Origin: Saccoglossus kowalevskii | Taxonomy: Eukaryota > Hemichordata > Enteropneusta > Harrimaniidae | Assembly: GCF_000003605.2 (NCBI RefSeq) | Contig: NW_003135334.1 | Coordinates: 545,219-593,488 of the forward strand | Direction: 5' to 3' | DNA: 48,270 nucleotides | In this document: in pieces, positions 33,579 to 43,200 of the stretch | How the letters are laid out: the number at the start of each line of letters is the position of its first letter | How positions within the stretch are numbered: position 1 is the first letter of the stretch | Notes under the pieces: model-generated | What the model was told of the DNA's origin: nothing | What the model saw: the letters and a program-made list of their open reading frames with translations, nothing else | Database searches by the model: none | Made by a program: the position numbers and the translations under genes

Positions 33579-34851
33579 TTATCTTCCAATACAATTCATT
33601 ATGTTGGTCAACATATCCTCAATGAATTGTTTCTTATTGGTGCCAGAACTGTTCATTCTGTTACGTTGGTGTGTATGTTTGTGGTGATCCATGTGTCTTG
33701 GTGTAGTACTAGCGTTAGGTCGTTGGTTCTTTACATGTGAAACTATTGCTCTATAGGTGTAAATCTTCATGTTATATATCAGAAAGTTTGTACCCTTTTT
33801 ATTGACATGGACTTTGTCTTCAAATAGATATGATTTGATGTTATTTTCCTTATCTATAAGGTTGTGATGGATGTAATAAACATCAGTGGTGGATTTGCAG
33901 GTCTCTTGAATTAAATCATTTAGTCTGGATTGGGTGTGGTTGAATGACGCATTTTCAAGTCTTGGCAAAATGCTTGATACAAACACTTTGCAATTTCGAT
34001 AGGTGTTACGTGTTTCTTTTAAAAGTTCTTCATGTTTTCTATGGCATTCATTGAGTGGTAGTCCTGAATCAATGTCATTAGAGCCTATATGTAACATTAT
34101 GTTTTATGGATTCTTGAAACTTGATTCTTTGATGTATGATTTTGCTGTGTCAATTCCTTTGCCGCGTAGAACCTTCACAAAGGTTTTTCTAGCTGTAGAG
34201 TATTTCTGAGGATCAATATATTTGATTAATGAATCCCCAACAATCACAGTGTTGTGGCTTCCCTTGTTGGAGTATGATACATTATATGCTGTTGCAGTTG
34301 TTTGTTTATGTGGTGTCTTTTTCTTGTTAATTTTGTTTGCTTGTACTCCTGTATTGGTTCCTGGGGTTACGCGAGTTATTAAGTTTGGTTTGTTACATTC
34401 TAAAGTTGATTGTTTCCCATCTCCTTCATTGTCTTCTAGTATGTCGTATTGGTTATGTACAGGAATCATTAGAATATAAGAGTCTGCATTCACATTTAAT
34501 GTAGAAGTGCTGTCGGGATAGTCAGTATTGTTGGTAGTAATGGATGAAATAAAAAGCATGAGTAGAAGTGGTCTGTGAGCTTGCATTATTTCTGTTTTTA
34601 CTCGAGACACCAGTGTTATTCTTTGGTGCGCAGTCAATACCCTTCAGAATATTCAGAATTTGTGCTTGAGTATTTTGCACTTTGTTCACAAGCTTTCTTA
34701 TCCCTGTTACTTCACTGTTGGTTTTATTTAGATCACCTTGAATTCTAGCGAGTGATGTTGCTATCTCGTTTGTAAATAAATCTTGGCAATTTGCAGCCAG
34801 TTTAGTTCGATTATTTACCTGTGTCTGTATATCCAGTTTATCCTGATGCAT
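33579..34851 (-). pseudogene. LINE ORF1: coiled coil plus SGNH/GDSL esterase domain
   Basis: The start is an ATG at 34851-34849 with an in-frame stop four codons upstream. The first 75 or so residues form a heptad-rich segment (LARIQGDLNKTNSEV, IRKLVNKVQNTQ), likely a trimer-forming coiled coil. After a frameshift near 34530-34560 a charged linker leads to the SGNH domain. Block I is VIVGDSLIKYID, with the catalytic Ser in GDS. Block III is LHIGSNDIDSG, with the Asn of GSND. The late part carries DKVHVNKKG, the D-x-x-H position. An in-frame TAA (about 34116-34114) interrupts the domain between blocks. Such ORF1 proteins are known from CR1 and zebrafish L2 elements. The gene is broken by at least one frameshift and one stop. 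Confidence 0.82.
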
Positions 34852-34855
34852 GGAG

Positions 34856-35820
34856 TCCAGTTACACAATTACCCCCAATGAATACATTAGCTATGTAATA
34901 TACGGCACATGAATTGGTCTTTCCAGCACGTCTTCATAATACTATTCCGAGCAAAAACACTGGCAGTAACCTATTATACTGTTCGTTATGAATTTATTCA
35001 TTACATTTGGAATACGACTTTTGTTGTTGATAACCCCATAATGACGCTTACCTTGCAGTAACAAGCATATACTATTAAAATTTGCGCAAACATTAGTTAA
35101 CTTGAATCACGTGACAAAACACTATTTGGTGTGGAATACTATTATATAGGATAATGACGTGATGCTCTGTATGTGGGATATCATTCCAAGGAATTCAATT
35201 AATTCATATACAGTCATTACAGTTGCGATCACTGTAGGGAATTCTGGAACAGATGACAGAGCGGAACGTTTACAAAACAGTGTCACCATCAACGATATTC
35301 TACAAATTAAACGTGAAATGTGTATGTACAAACTGACGCATTCCGTGATGTTCTGAAACGATTTGAGGATAAGATAAGACTAACCAGTACATCGAACTGA
35401 CTGGATAACGGAATGAATTATTGATGTATAGCGCACGCTATGTATTATCGTTAAGAATATATGCAAAGAATGCAGTACATTCATTTTAAAATCACATATA
35501 AGAACAATACATCGTAAACTATGAAATACATGTAATTGCACGGAAGTGTTCAAATAGTGTGACTGTTGATCTGACAGTGAGATACATGATGTAAGTGCTA
35601 GTGAGTAATTACACTCTCTGCTAGCCACGCGATGTACTTTTTGCCATACGGTATAATTGAATACATCGTGTTTCATTTTGTAATATTGAGATGACACATG
35701 TATGTCAACTTGTTAGTTCAATCTCGCCCACGACATTTCTCCACTTAGCTGCAAAGTGGTACGCGTTGTTGTGGACAAACGTTCGAACTCTTTATATTTG
35801 ACACAATCAATTTATGATTA
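34856..35820. other. Intergenic sequence
   Basis: No gene is recognised. TCACGTGA occurs at 35107-35114. Short frames at 35122-35697 show no motif. Confidence 0.45.
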
Positions 35821-36040
35821 TTGCAACTGATAGGTAGGTTAGAAAGGTAGGATAACGAAGATGGTGGTACATATCGGTCGGGTTGAACAGGTAGATAAAG
35901 CGCGAGATTATGATTATAGGTGGTTTAAGGATAAGTTAGAATTTTGAAGGATTAAGAATAAGTTAGGATTTTTGGAGGATTGAATATTAGTTTGATTTTA
36001 TGTGGGCTGGCGGATTAGTTGGAAATGATTCTGTGAAGAC
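35821..36040 (+). repeat. Decayed minisatellite left of the Penelope-like element
   Basis: Irregular copies of GGATAAGTTAGAATTTT, AGAATAAGTTAGGATTTT and similar GGATTA words recall the decayed sequence at 37730-37870 (GGATAAGTTTGAATTT, GGATAACTTGGAAAAT) on the other side of the element. This suggests the element landed in an old array. Confidence 0.5.
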
Positions 36041-36115
36041 AATACTAAGCGCTTTAGTGAATCTATTATATATATACGTGGACAGAGAAATTAAGACACG
36101 ACTACATGAGTAAAG

Positions 36116-36173
36116 TTGACTCTACAGTACTGTTTCGTAAGGTACATGGAGTACCTCACTCATCAAGAGTTAA
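36116..36173 (-). ncRNA. Degenerate type I hammerhead ribozyme of the Penelope-like element
   Basis: Read on the minus strand from 36173, stem I is UUAACUC pairing with GAGUCAA (six of seven pairs). The core UUGAUGA differs from the canonical CUGAUGA only at C3. Stem II is GUGAGGUAC with GUACCUUAC, nine pairs around UCCAU, including the expected G10.1-C11.1 pair. Then comes the invariant GAAA, and stem III ACAG/CUGU with a 2-nt loop. The cleavage triplet GUA places the ancestral cut between 36123 and 36122. Very short stem III and loop are typical of hammerheads reported in Penelope-like elements. The C3-to-U change should abolish or strongly reduce activity. Confidence 0.82.
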
Positions 36174-36234
36174 GACTTTATTAAATAAACCACCGAAACA
36201 GACTACGTTAAGCGCTACAGATTTGCATAACAGT

Positions 36235-36288
36235 GGAGTGGGTTTACGATATTAAAACTAGTTGTTGCATAGCAACGATTTGGCTCTG
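36235..36288 (+). repeat. Inverted repeat, left arm (element tail)
   Basis: This 54-bp segment, from GGAGTGGGTTTACGATAT to GATTTGGCTCTG, matches the reverse complement of 36903-36955 with one single-base indel and no substitutions. It includes the last codons and stop of the GIY-YIG frame. Confidence 0.92.
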
Positions 36289-36683
36289 TGTCTACAGGAA
36301 GAAATAAGTTCATTTTTTAAAATTAAACTACAGTAATGTGGTTGGAAAATTATAATATATTTCTCTCTAATGCATAAGTTGCAACGTTTGCTTGAATTAT
36401 TGTATGGTGCAGCACGCGATAACACTCTCCATTTAATGTCATAATGGATGTTATTGTCTTTTAATGACCAAGCGTATTTACTGAGCTCTGTTGCATTTCT
36501 TAATGATTGGTTGCGTAGCGATGCTGTGTGTCGTCTGTACCGGGTTTTAAATTCATTTCCTGTTAGTCCCACATATGTTTCACACTTGTCTTGCCGTCTG
36601 ATATTAGCTTGGTAAACCAAGGCCGATTGTAAATAATTTCCGTCTAAGGGACATGCAGATTTCTTACGGCAGTTACATAATCT

Positions 36684-36731
36684 GTTAATCCATGGAGGTA
36701 AAAAGAGATCTTTTTACCTCCATGGTTAATC
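36684..36731. mobile_element. Palindromic excision footprint, 34 bp, with 7-bp direct repeats
   Basis: The 34-bp palindrome at 36691-36724 has 16-nt perfect arms CATGGAGGTAAAAAGA around a 2-nt centre (GA). It is flanked by GTTAATC on both sides (36684-36690 and 36725-36731). It interrupts the conserved Cys-rich linker of the Penelope-like protein, so it is an insertion. Thirty-four equals two times 17, the number of terminal bases that P-element transposase leaves on each side of a donor site. Confidence 0.8.
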
Positions 36732-36808
36732 TAAATTTAAATAGTAAGTTGGTTTTTTTTTTTGATTGCAGATTATTTGTTTTATGTTATTCGTACAACT
36801 ATAGGTTA

Positions 36809-36836
36809 ATTTGATCATGGAGCTCCATGATTTGAT
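36809..36836. mobile_element. Palindromic excision footprint, 14 bp, with 7-bp direct repeats
   Basis: The perfect palindrome CATGGAGCTCCATG (36816-36829) is flanked by ATTTGAT on both sides (36809-36815 and 36830-36836). Palindrome plus one repeat is 21 bp and adds exactly seven residues between NTIK and LTYSC of the Penelope-like frame, a segment that is continuous in related proteins. Confidence 0.8.
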
Positions 36837-36902
36837 GGTGTTACGGCTGAAAATTTTCCTGAGTTTGTTTCCCTGTTGGAACCAGGGCGAAGAATCTTCT
36901 CC

Positions 36903-36955
36903 CAGAGCCAAATCGTTGCTATGCAACAACTAGTTTTATATCGTAAACCCACTCC
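36903..36955 (+). repeat. Inverted repeat, right arm (opposed tail of a second copy)
   Basis: On the plus strand this reads AGAGCCAAATCG, then CTATGCAACAACTAG and GTAAACCCACTCC: the last codons, stop and start of the 3' region of the same element. A second, almost completely 5'-truncated copy therefore points the other way and continues into the gap at 36961. Confidence 0.9.
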
Positions 36956-36960
36956 TGATG

Positions 36961-37573
36961 NNNNNNNNNNNNNNNNNNNNNNNNNNNNNNNNNNNNNNNN
37001 NNNNNNNNNNNNNNNNNNNNNNNNNNNNNNNNNNNNNNNNNNNNNNNNNNNNNNNNNNNNNNNNNNNNNNNNNNNNNNNNNNNNNNNNNNNNNNNNNNNN
37101 NNNNNNNNNNNNNNNNNNNNNNNNNNNNNNNNNNNNNNNNNNNNNNNNNNNNNNNNNNNNNNNNNNNNNNNNNNNNNNNNNNNNNNNNNNNNNNNNNNNN
37201 NNNNNNNNNNNNNNNNNNNNNNNNNNNNNNNNNNNNNNNNNNNNNNNNNNNNNNNNNNNNNNNNNNNNNNNNNNNNNNNNNNNNNNNNNNNNNNNNNNNN
37301 NNNNNNNNNNNNNNNNNNNNNNNNNNNNNNNNNNNNNNNNNNNNNNNNNNNNNNNNNNNNNNNNNNNNNNNNNNNNNNNNNNNNNNNNNNNNNNNNNNNN
37401 NNNNNNNNNNNNNNNNNNNNNNNNNNNNNNNNNNNNNNNNNNNNNNNNNNNNNNNNNNNNNNNNNNNNNNNNNNNNNNNNNNNNNNNNNNNNNNNNNNNN
37501 NNNNNNNNNNNNNNNNNNNNNNNNNNNNNNNNNNNNNNNNNNNNNNNNNNNNNNNNNNNNNNNNNNNNNNNNN
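36961..37573. other. Assembly gap of 613 N
   Basis: The gap begins right after the inverted tail copy of the Penelope-like element and hides the other end of that copy. Open frames crossing it are artefacts. Confidence 0.98.
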
Positions 37574-37876
37574 TACAAAGTATACAGTGCAATAATAATA
37601 ATCATTTGAGAATACGGTTTGGCAGGCAGACATACCGGTAGGTAGCAAGCAAGTATATGCAATATATAGGTAGGTTGGCATGTATGCGGGTAGGTAAGTA
37701 GACTAGTTAGTTGGTGTAAGGCAGGGATAGAATGGGGTGATTTAGAATAGATTGGTCTATTACGGATAAGTTTGAATTTGAGTATGAATTGGAATATAGG
37801 TCAGTTGAGGATAACTTGGAAAATAGTGGGGGTTTGAAATATGGAATATGGTGGAGTATAGATGAGAATATGGGGA
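37574..37876 (+). repeat. Decayed left flank of the 27-bp minisatellite
   Basis: Irregular TAGGTAGGT words (37636-37700) are followed by GAATTGGAATATAGGTCAG, GATAACTTGGAAAATAG and GAATATGGTGGAGTATAGA-like units. These approach the sequence of the homogeneous array. Confidence 0.6.
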
Positions 37877-39360
37877 GTTTAGTATAAACTGGTATAAAGG
37901 TGGGTCAAGTATAAACTGGTATAAAGGTGGGTTGAGTATAAACTGGTATAAAGGTGGGTCAAGTATAAACTGGTATAAAGGTAGGTTGAGTATAAACTGG
38001 TATAAAGGTGGGTCAAGTATAAACTGGTATAAAAGTGGGATGAGTATAAACTGGTATAAAGGTGGGTCGAGTATAAACTGGTATAAAGGTGGGTCGAGGA
38101 TAAACTGGTATAAAGGTGGGTCGAGTATAAACTGGTATAAAGGTGGGTCGAGTATAAACTGGTATAAAGGTGGGTCGTGTATAAACTGGTTTAAAGGTGG
38201 GTTGAGTATAAACTGGTATAAAGGTGGGTCGAGTATAAACTGGTATAAGGGTGGGTCGAGTATAAACTGGTATAAAGGTGGGTCGAGTATAAACTGGTAT
38301 AAAGGTGGGTCGAGTATAAACTGATATAAAGGTGGATTGAGTATAAACTGGTATAAAGGTGGGTTGGGTATAAGCTGGTATAAAGGTGGGTTGAGTATAA
38401 ACTGGTATAAAGGTGGGTCGTGTATAAACTGGTATAAAGGTGGGTCGTGTATAAACTGGTATAAATGTGGGTTGAGTATAAACTGGTATAAAGATGGGTT
38501 GAGTATAAACTGGTATAAAGGTGGGTCAAGTATAAACTGGTATAAAGGTGGGTTGAGTATAAACTGGTATAAAGGTGGGTCAAGTATAAACTAGTATAAA
38601 GGTGGGTTGAGTATAAACTGGTATAAAGGTGGGTTGAGTATAAACTGGTATAAAGGTGGGTCAAGTATAAACTGGTATAAAGGTGGGTCAAGTATAAACT
38701 GGTATAAAGGTGAGTAAAGTATAAACTGGTTTAAAGGTTGGTCAAGTATAAACTGGTATAAAGGTGGGTTGAGTATAAACTGGTATATAGGTGGGTTGAG
38801 TATAAACTGGTATAAAGGTGGGTTGAGTATAAACTGGTATAAAGGTGGGCTGAGTATAAACTGGTATAAAGGTGGGTTGAATATAAACTGGTATAAAGGT
38901 GGGTCAAGTATAAACTGGTATATAGGTGGGTTGAGTATAAACTGGTATAAAGGTGGGTTGGGTATAACCTGGTATAAAGGTGGGTTGAGTATAAACTGAT
39001 ATAAAGGTGGGTTGAGTATAAACTGGTATAAAGGTGGGTTGAGTATAAACTGGTATAAAGGTGGGTTGAATATAAACTGGTATAAAAGTGGGTCAAGTAT
39101 AAACTGGTATATAGGTGGGTTGAGTATAAACTGGTATCAAGGTGGGTTGGGTATAAACTGGTATAAAGGTGGGTTGAGTATAAACTGGTATAAAGGTGGG
39201 TTGAATATAAACTGGTATAAAGGTGGGTCAAGTATAAACTGGTATATAGGTGGGTTGAGTATAAACTGGTATAAAGGTGGGTTGGGTATAAACTGGTATA
39301 AAGGTGGGTTGAATATAAACTGGTATAAGGGGGTTGTGTATAAACTGATATAAAGGTGGG
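37877..39360 (+). repeat. 27-bp minisatellite, about 55 copies, with higher-order structure
   Basis: The unit is 27 bp: AGTATAAACTGGTATAAAGG followed by TGGGTTG or TGGGTCA/G. Because 27 is a multiple of three, both strands stay open as nine-residue cycles (INWYKGG- on the plus strand), broken by occasional point changes to stops at 38322, 38591 and 38997. In the right half, variants (TATATAGG, TTGGGTATA, TTGAATATA) recur in a fixed order every five to seven units, which shows duplication of 135-189-bp blocks. There is no coding evidence. Confidence 0.97.
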
Positions 39361-39600
39361 TTGAAAATACGTTGGGATATAGGAGTGTTGAGGACAAGCT
39401 GAAATATAAGTGGCTTGAGAAAAGTAGGTGTGTTTATGACGAGTCGGAATATAGATGGGTTGAGTATAAGTTGGGATACTTGCGGATTAAGGATGAATTG
39501 GAATATAAGTGGGGTGAGGTTTAAATGGAATATGGGTAGATCGAGGATAAGTTGGAATATGGTTGGGTTAAGTTGTAAGGGTTGAGAATTTGAGCGGGCT
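39361..39600 (+). repeat. Decayed right flank of the 27-bp minisatellite
   Basis: Copies such as TTGGGATATAGGAGTGTTGA, TTGAGTATAAGTTGGGATA and GAATTGGAATATAAGTGGGG become progressively less like the array consensus. Confidence 0.6.
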
Positions 39601-40014
39601 GTGAATAAGTCTAAATTTGGTCGGTTTTAGTCGCGATAGCAAGGAACCACTCTTTATTCGCGACAATTGTATATGGCGACGTATATTCTGAGCATATCAA
39701 GTCGAGGCTTCATTTGACATTAGATGTATCATATCATGTAAGAAGCTTACTTATTGATTTAAGTATATAGAAAAAGATGGATTATATTGATCTAGGGAGA
39801 ATCGAAGAATGAATATAATCTTTTATCTCTATAATTGTAATCATATAATGTTATCTGATTCCGTTGTTTCCGTTGTAAGGCACTTCATGGGTAATCTAAC
39901 GCTGATATATATCAAACGAATCCCACGTATTAGCAAGTATAATTAATGAAATACATTTTGACAGCGTAATATAGCGTGGCGACAAGGATTACTTCGCATA
40001 GTCCTCATTAACTG

Positions 40015-40280
40015 GTTTTATTCCTAGATTATACATTATATAGAGCATTAGTGGCGATGTAAGTGGGTGCCAGTCACGTCTCCTTTTACTGTATATGCTA
40101 TAATTGCTAACATTTCTGCTTGTATTACTACACGTACTGCATCCCGGTACTTGATTGGCATCATTTGTACTTGGACGTGGAATTATATTACCGCTATATC
40201 GGATGTAATTTTAAAAAGCATGCATACCTTTATTTTGCCTAAGGCCTTTATGGCGCGTAGTTGTGTTCGCAAACGAGATA
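40015..40280 (+). repeat. Diverged dispersed repeat, copy 2
   Basis: It is collinear with 28640-28905 by short matches (TTTTATTCCT, GCATTAGTGG, CTGCTTGTATTAC, ATTACCGCTAT). The open frame 40067-40306 lies over it but has no recognised motif. Confidence 0.4.
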
Positions 40281-43200
40281 AACTTTTAAACTTATACCTC
40301 AAGTAGTGGAATAATCCTGCATTCAATGGCCTCGTTGACATGATTCCTGTGTTCTGCATAATTGATCTAGTATGTCACAATGGATTAGTACTAGTATTAT
40401 GAGAGGCAAGTGTCATAACGTTCGACTGAGCTAAGCTGAGATATTACTAATTCACACCGTGATCACTATCACTGCGACAGTAAGAACAGCACCGTCCGCG
40501 ACGTTGCCGTGAACGCGTGCTACATAATTAACTGCACTGAGTGTATCGTGATTTTACAATAATAGCGATATATAATTGGCCAATGTCAATTGAATCCAAT
40601 ATTCATTATGACGAATTACGCCAGTGCATATTATCATACGTATTATTTTACTGAATGCAATCACGCTGATGAAAGTCTACATCCGGGCAACGAGTGTGTC
40701 GCGTGGTAGTCCGATGATAGAAGCAATAACACCAACCATTTATAATTATTTCCTTAGACTAAATACACCCTTCTAGTGCATGACGTCATACGGGGCATAT
40801 AATTCCTTGTACAACAAATACCTTACACATAGCCAAAATATCAAAAATGGTTTATAAACTGCGAAATTTGAGTTCCGGCGACAGTTCTTCATTCGAACTC
40901 CACTCACACTCCTGGGGTAATGGAATAGAAACTGGTCATGACTTTCACTGCGATAAGTATTTATTTGAAACTTGAAACATAATTATTTATGCACTGTTTT
41001 TAATTTTATTGGTAGACCAATTTTGTATTGCTAGCACAGATTATACAGCTCTGCCGCCTTTAATCGGATTAGCCTGATTACCTTGCAAGACAGACTTCCT
41101 GCTGTAGTAAAGAAAAGGGAGTGCGTGAGTAATGTTGTGTCATTTGTAGAATTGCAATTCACTAGGAGACGACGGTTGGTGTTTACAAAGTGCCTATAAC
41201 GACATCCTTATTCATCAGCTATCTTCATACCTATAATAGCAGTGCCACAGAAGTCGACGGAAACTTCAGATAAATCTGTATCATTTGCTCTATTCATATG
41301 AATGTGTTTCTTTACCTATAATCCACGGCCACTATATCGATTTGTTGAAACATACTACTAATGTTATAAATGAAGGTCATATCACGTGACACGCCTTATC
41401 AATCGCGTACTTTATAATATTTCCATTAACAGCAACGTTTGAATCACCAAAAGATAGTAAGATATCACATCCGGGCAATGAACCCCGTATTGAAAGACCG
41501 CCAATTTAAATTACAGGCGCATCGGGTAATTGAAAACAAAACAGCAGTATACAAGAATGTGAGAGGACATATCCGCTATAGTGATGCTAATTGGTCGTGT
41601 ATGAGAATTTGGAAATTGGACATTACAGATGAGTGACCTTCGACAATTTCCGCATATGATGTCCGAATGCCGGGAATGGGTGTTTCCTGTAGTTTAACAA
41701 AGCGTCAATAAACGTGTTCAAATCGAAAATGCTTTCTTTGATCTTATTAAATATTCATTTACATGTCACTCTTATACAATGTATATTTCAGGTCACGTGG
41801 TCCACTGCAGTCAACTACACTCAACTAACTACCACCTCACTTCACACCATTTCTCACAAATACTTACAGTCGATGTCAGCAATGGTGTTGTTCAATGGTA
41901 TCTTATGTTTGCTGGTACGCAAGAATCGCCATTGACAAATACCAAAGCAAACGTGTGCGTGATGGCTAGTATTTGTCACAACTCTAGCATTGTGACAATT
42001 TCTTTAATCATCGCCGAAAAATATGAATAACAACGTACTGGGCATAACATGCTTATCACGTGACTACGTGTAGGTAATTATTCGATCGATGTTGGATGTC
42101 AAGCATCGAACTTGAAGACATATCAATGCCACCGCCTGCATTTTGCACTATTCGATATGTTTTATGCAAAATAACACATCTGCAGTAAGGAAATAGGGGA
42201 AGTCAAGGTCGTCAATTTGTAAGGTCGGCATTTGCGTATAGCTGCATGTCTGGTTTCAGTTTCTATTCATTTAAACACGAATGTATACCTGAACACCAAT
42301 TTGGCAAGGCATTGCGGGGTTACACTCAAAATATCGTTTCGCCATCCGTTATAAGAGAAGTGATTCTTTTCAATATTCGAATCCATCACTTGTTATTGAA
42401 CCTGAGGGAGGTATTTGCCCAATCTCTTAACAGTGATGAGTTGTCCCTACAGGCGTGTTCACGACTCACTGATTGTCACTGACGTTTGCATTTACCTTCG
42501 TTCGAACCTAATTTTAACCTTGACCACAAAATAAAACACATTTTTTATTAATCCGCATATTCCGACATGTCAAGAATGAATAGTATTGTTCGAATCGTAT
42601 TCAGCATTCGTGTATATTAAAAAGGGATAACGTTATTTGATAACGATCAAACTACATAACCTTGGTAAGGATGGCCAGTGCCTTGTTTACACGAAATACA
42701 AATAACACGATCATGTTCAATAATTGAATTAATTATTTCATACAGTTTTATTCGTTTACCTTGTTTGTATATGTGTCATTTGATTATAATACAGGCACAG
42801 CTCTGCAGCGATGGTTGAGTGCACATCTATTACTGGAGTACATCTGATTACTTACGTGCAGTTAGTTTCATATCATACCTGAATAAACAAAACGACGAAT
42901 CACTGAATTTGACAAATGAAATGCTCCACAAATACCGTGATCCCCACCCGCCCAATCAATGGGAATTTCCATTATGCTCACACAAGCAATCTTTTTATTC
43001 TCTAAAAAAAAGAAATCGGAGATATGGCGTCAGTAAGTCTGGGCGTACCGGGAACACCTTTTATGTGCAAAGGTCTGATTAAAAAAAGAATACGCTTAAT
43101 GCTTCAGCTACTTGGTGAAGCTTTATTTTGGCGATTTAAATTGCAAGTCATTAATTCGTATCACTGCTTTTGATAGTAATCGTGACGGGGAACAAAACTA

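Larger units (their letters stand above)
31055..34855 (-). mobile_element. Decayed CR1/L2-like LINE with internal deletions
   Basis: A minus-strand non-LTR retrotransposon of about 3.8 kb. In transcription order it contains ORF1 (coiled coil and SGNH esterase, 34851-33579), ORF2 (APE-type endonuclease, remnants of reverse transcriptase, Cys-His tail; 33473-31261), and a 3' UTR ending in AATAAAGACTATTATTATT at about 31080-31055. CR1 and L2 elements are known for an ORF1 with an esterase domain and for short 3' microsatellite ends, which fits. The length is short for the group because the reverse transcriptase core is missing. No target duplication is evident. Confidence 0.85.
36258..36929 (-). 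pseudogene. Penelope-like GIY-YIG endonuclease, interrupted
   Basis: Two frames cover this region. The upstream piece (36929-36726) has NKLRKIFSRNTIK and LTYSCTNNIKQII, the conserved segment before the endonuclease. The two halves of what should be one motif (NTIK and LTYSC) are split by seven extra residues from a 21-bp palindromic insertion. The downstream piece has RLCNCRKKSACPLDG, the Cys-rich linker, then VYQANI and ETYVGLTGNEFKTRYRRH, the GIY...YIG core with its catalytic Arg, and TELSKYAWSLKD with the catalytic Glu. It ends CRHRAKSLLCNN at a stop at 36260-36258. A stop, a frame change near an A11 run and a 41-bp insertion separate the pieces, so the protein cannot be made. Confidence 0.9.
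36041..36957 (-). mobile_element. Penelope-like retroelement, 3' part with inverted tail copy
   Basis: This minus-strand remnant of a Penelope-like element keeps the region after the reverse transcriptase, the whole GIY-YIG endonuclease and the 3' region with a hammerhead-like fold (36116-36173). Penelope-like elements are known to combine a reverse transcriptase with a GIY-YIG domain, to carry terminal repeats that may be inverted, and to contain hammerhead motifs. The 5' part, including the reverse transcriptase, is absent. Directly upstream lies a second copy of the element's tail in opposite orientation (36903 into the gap). The element carries two palindromic micro-insertions. Flanking repeats AGCGCTTA occur on both sides of the ribozyme (near 36050 and 36210). 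Confidence 0.88.

Noticed and set aside
36815-37681. Several 200-290-codon frames
   Set aside because: They bridge the 613-base gap and have no sequence support.
37932-39397. Long open frames on both strands (nine-residue cycles)
   Set aside because: They follow from a 27-bp repeat unit without stops, on both strands; point changes close them irregularly, and there is no start, splice or flanking coding sequence.
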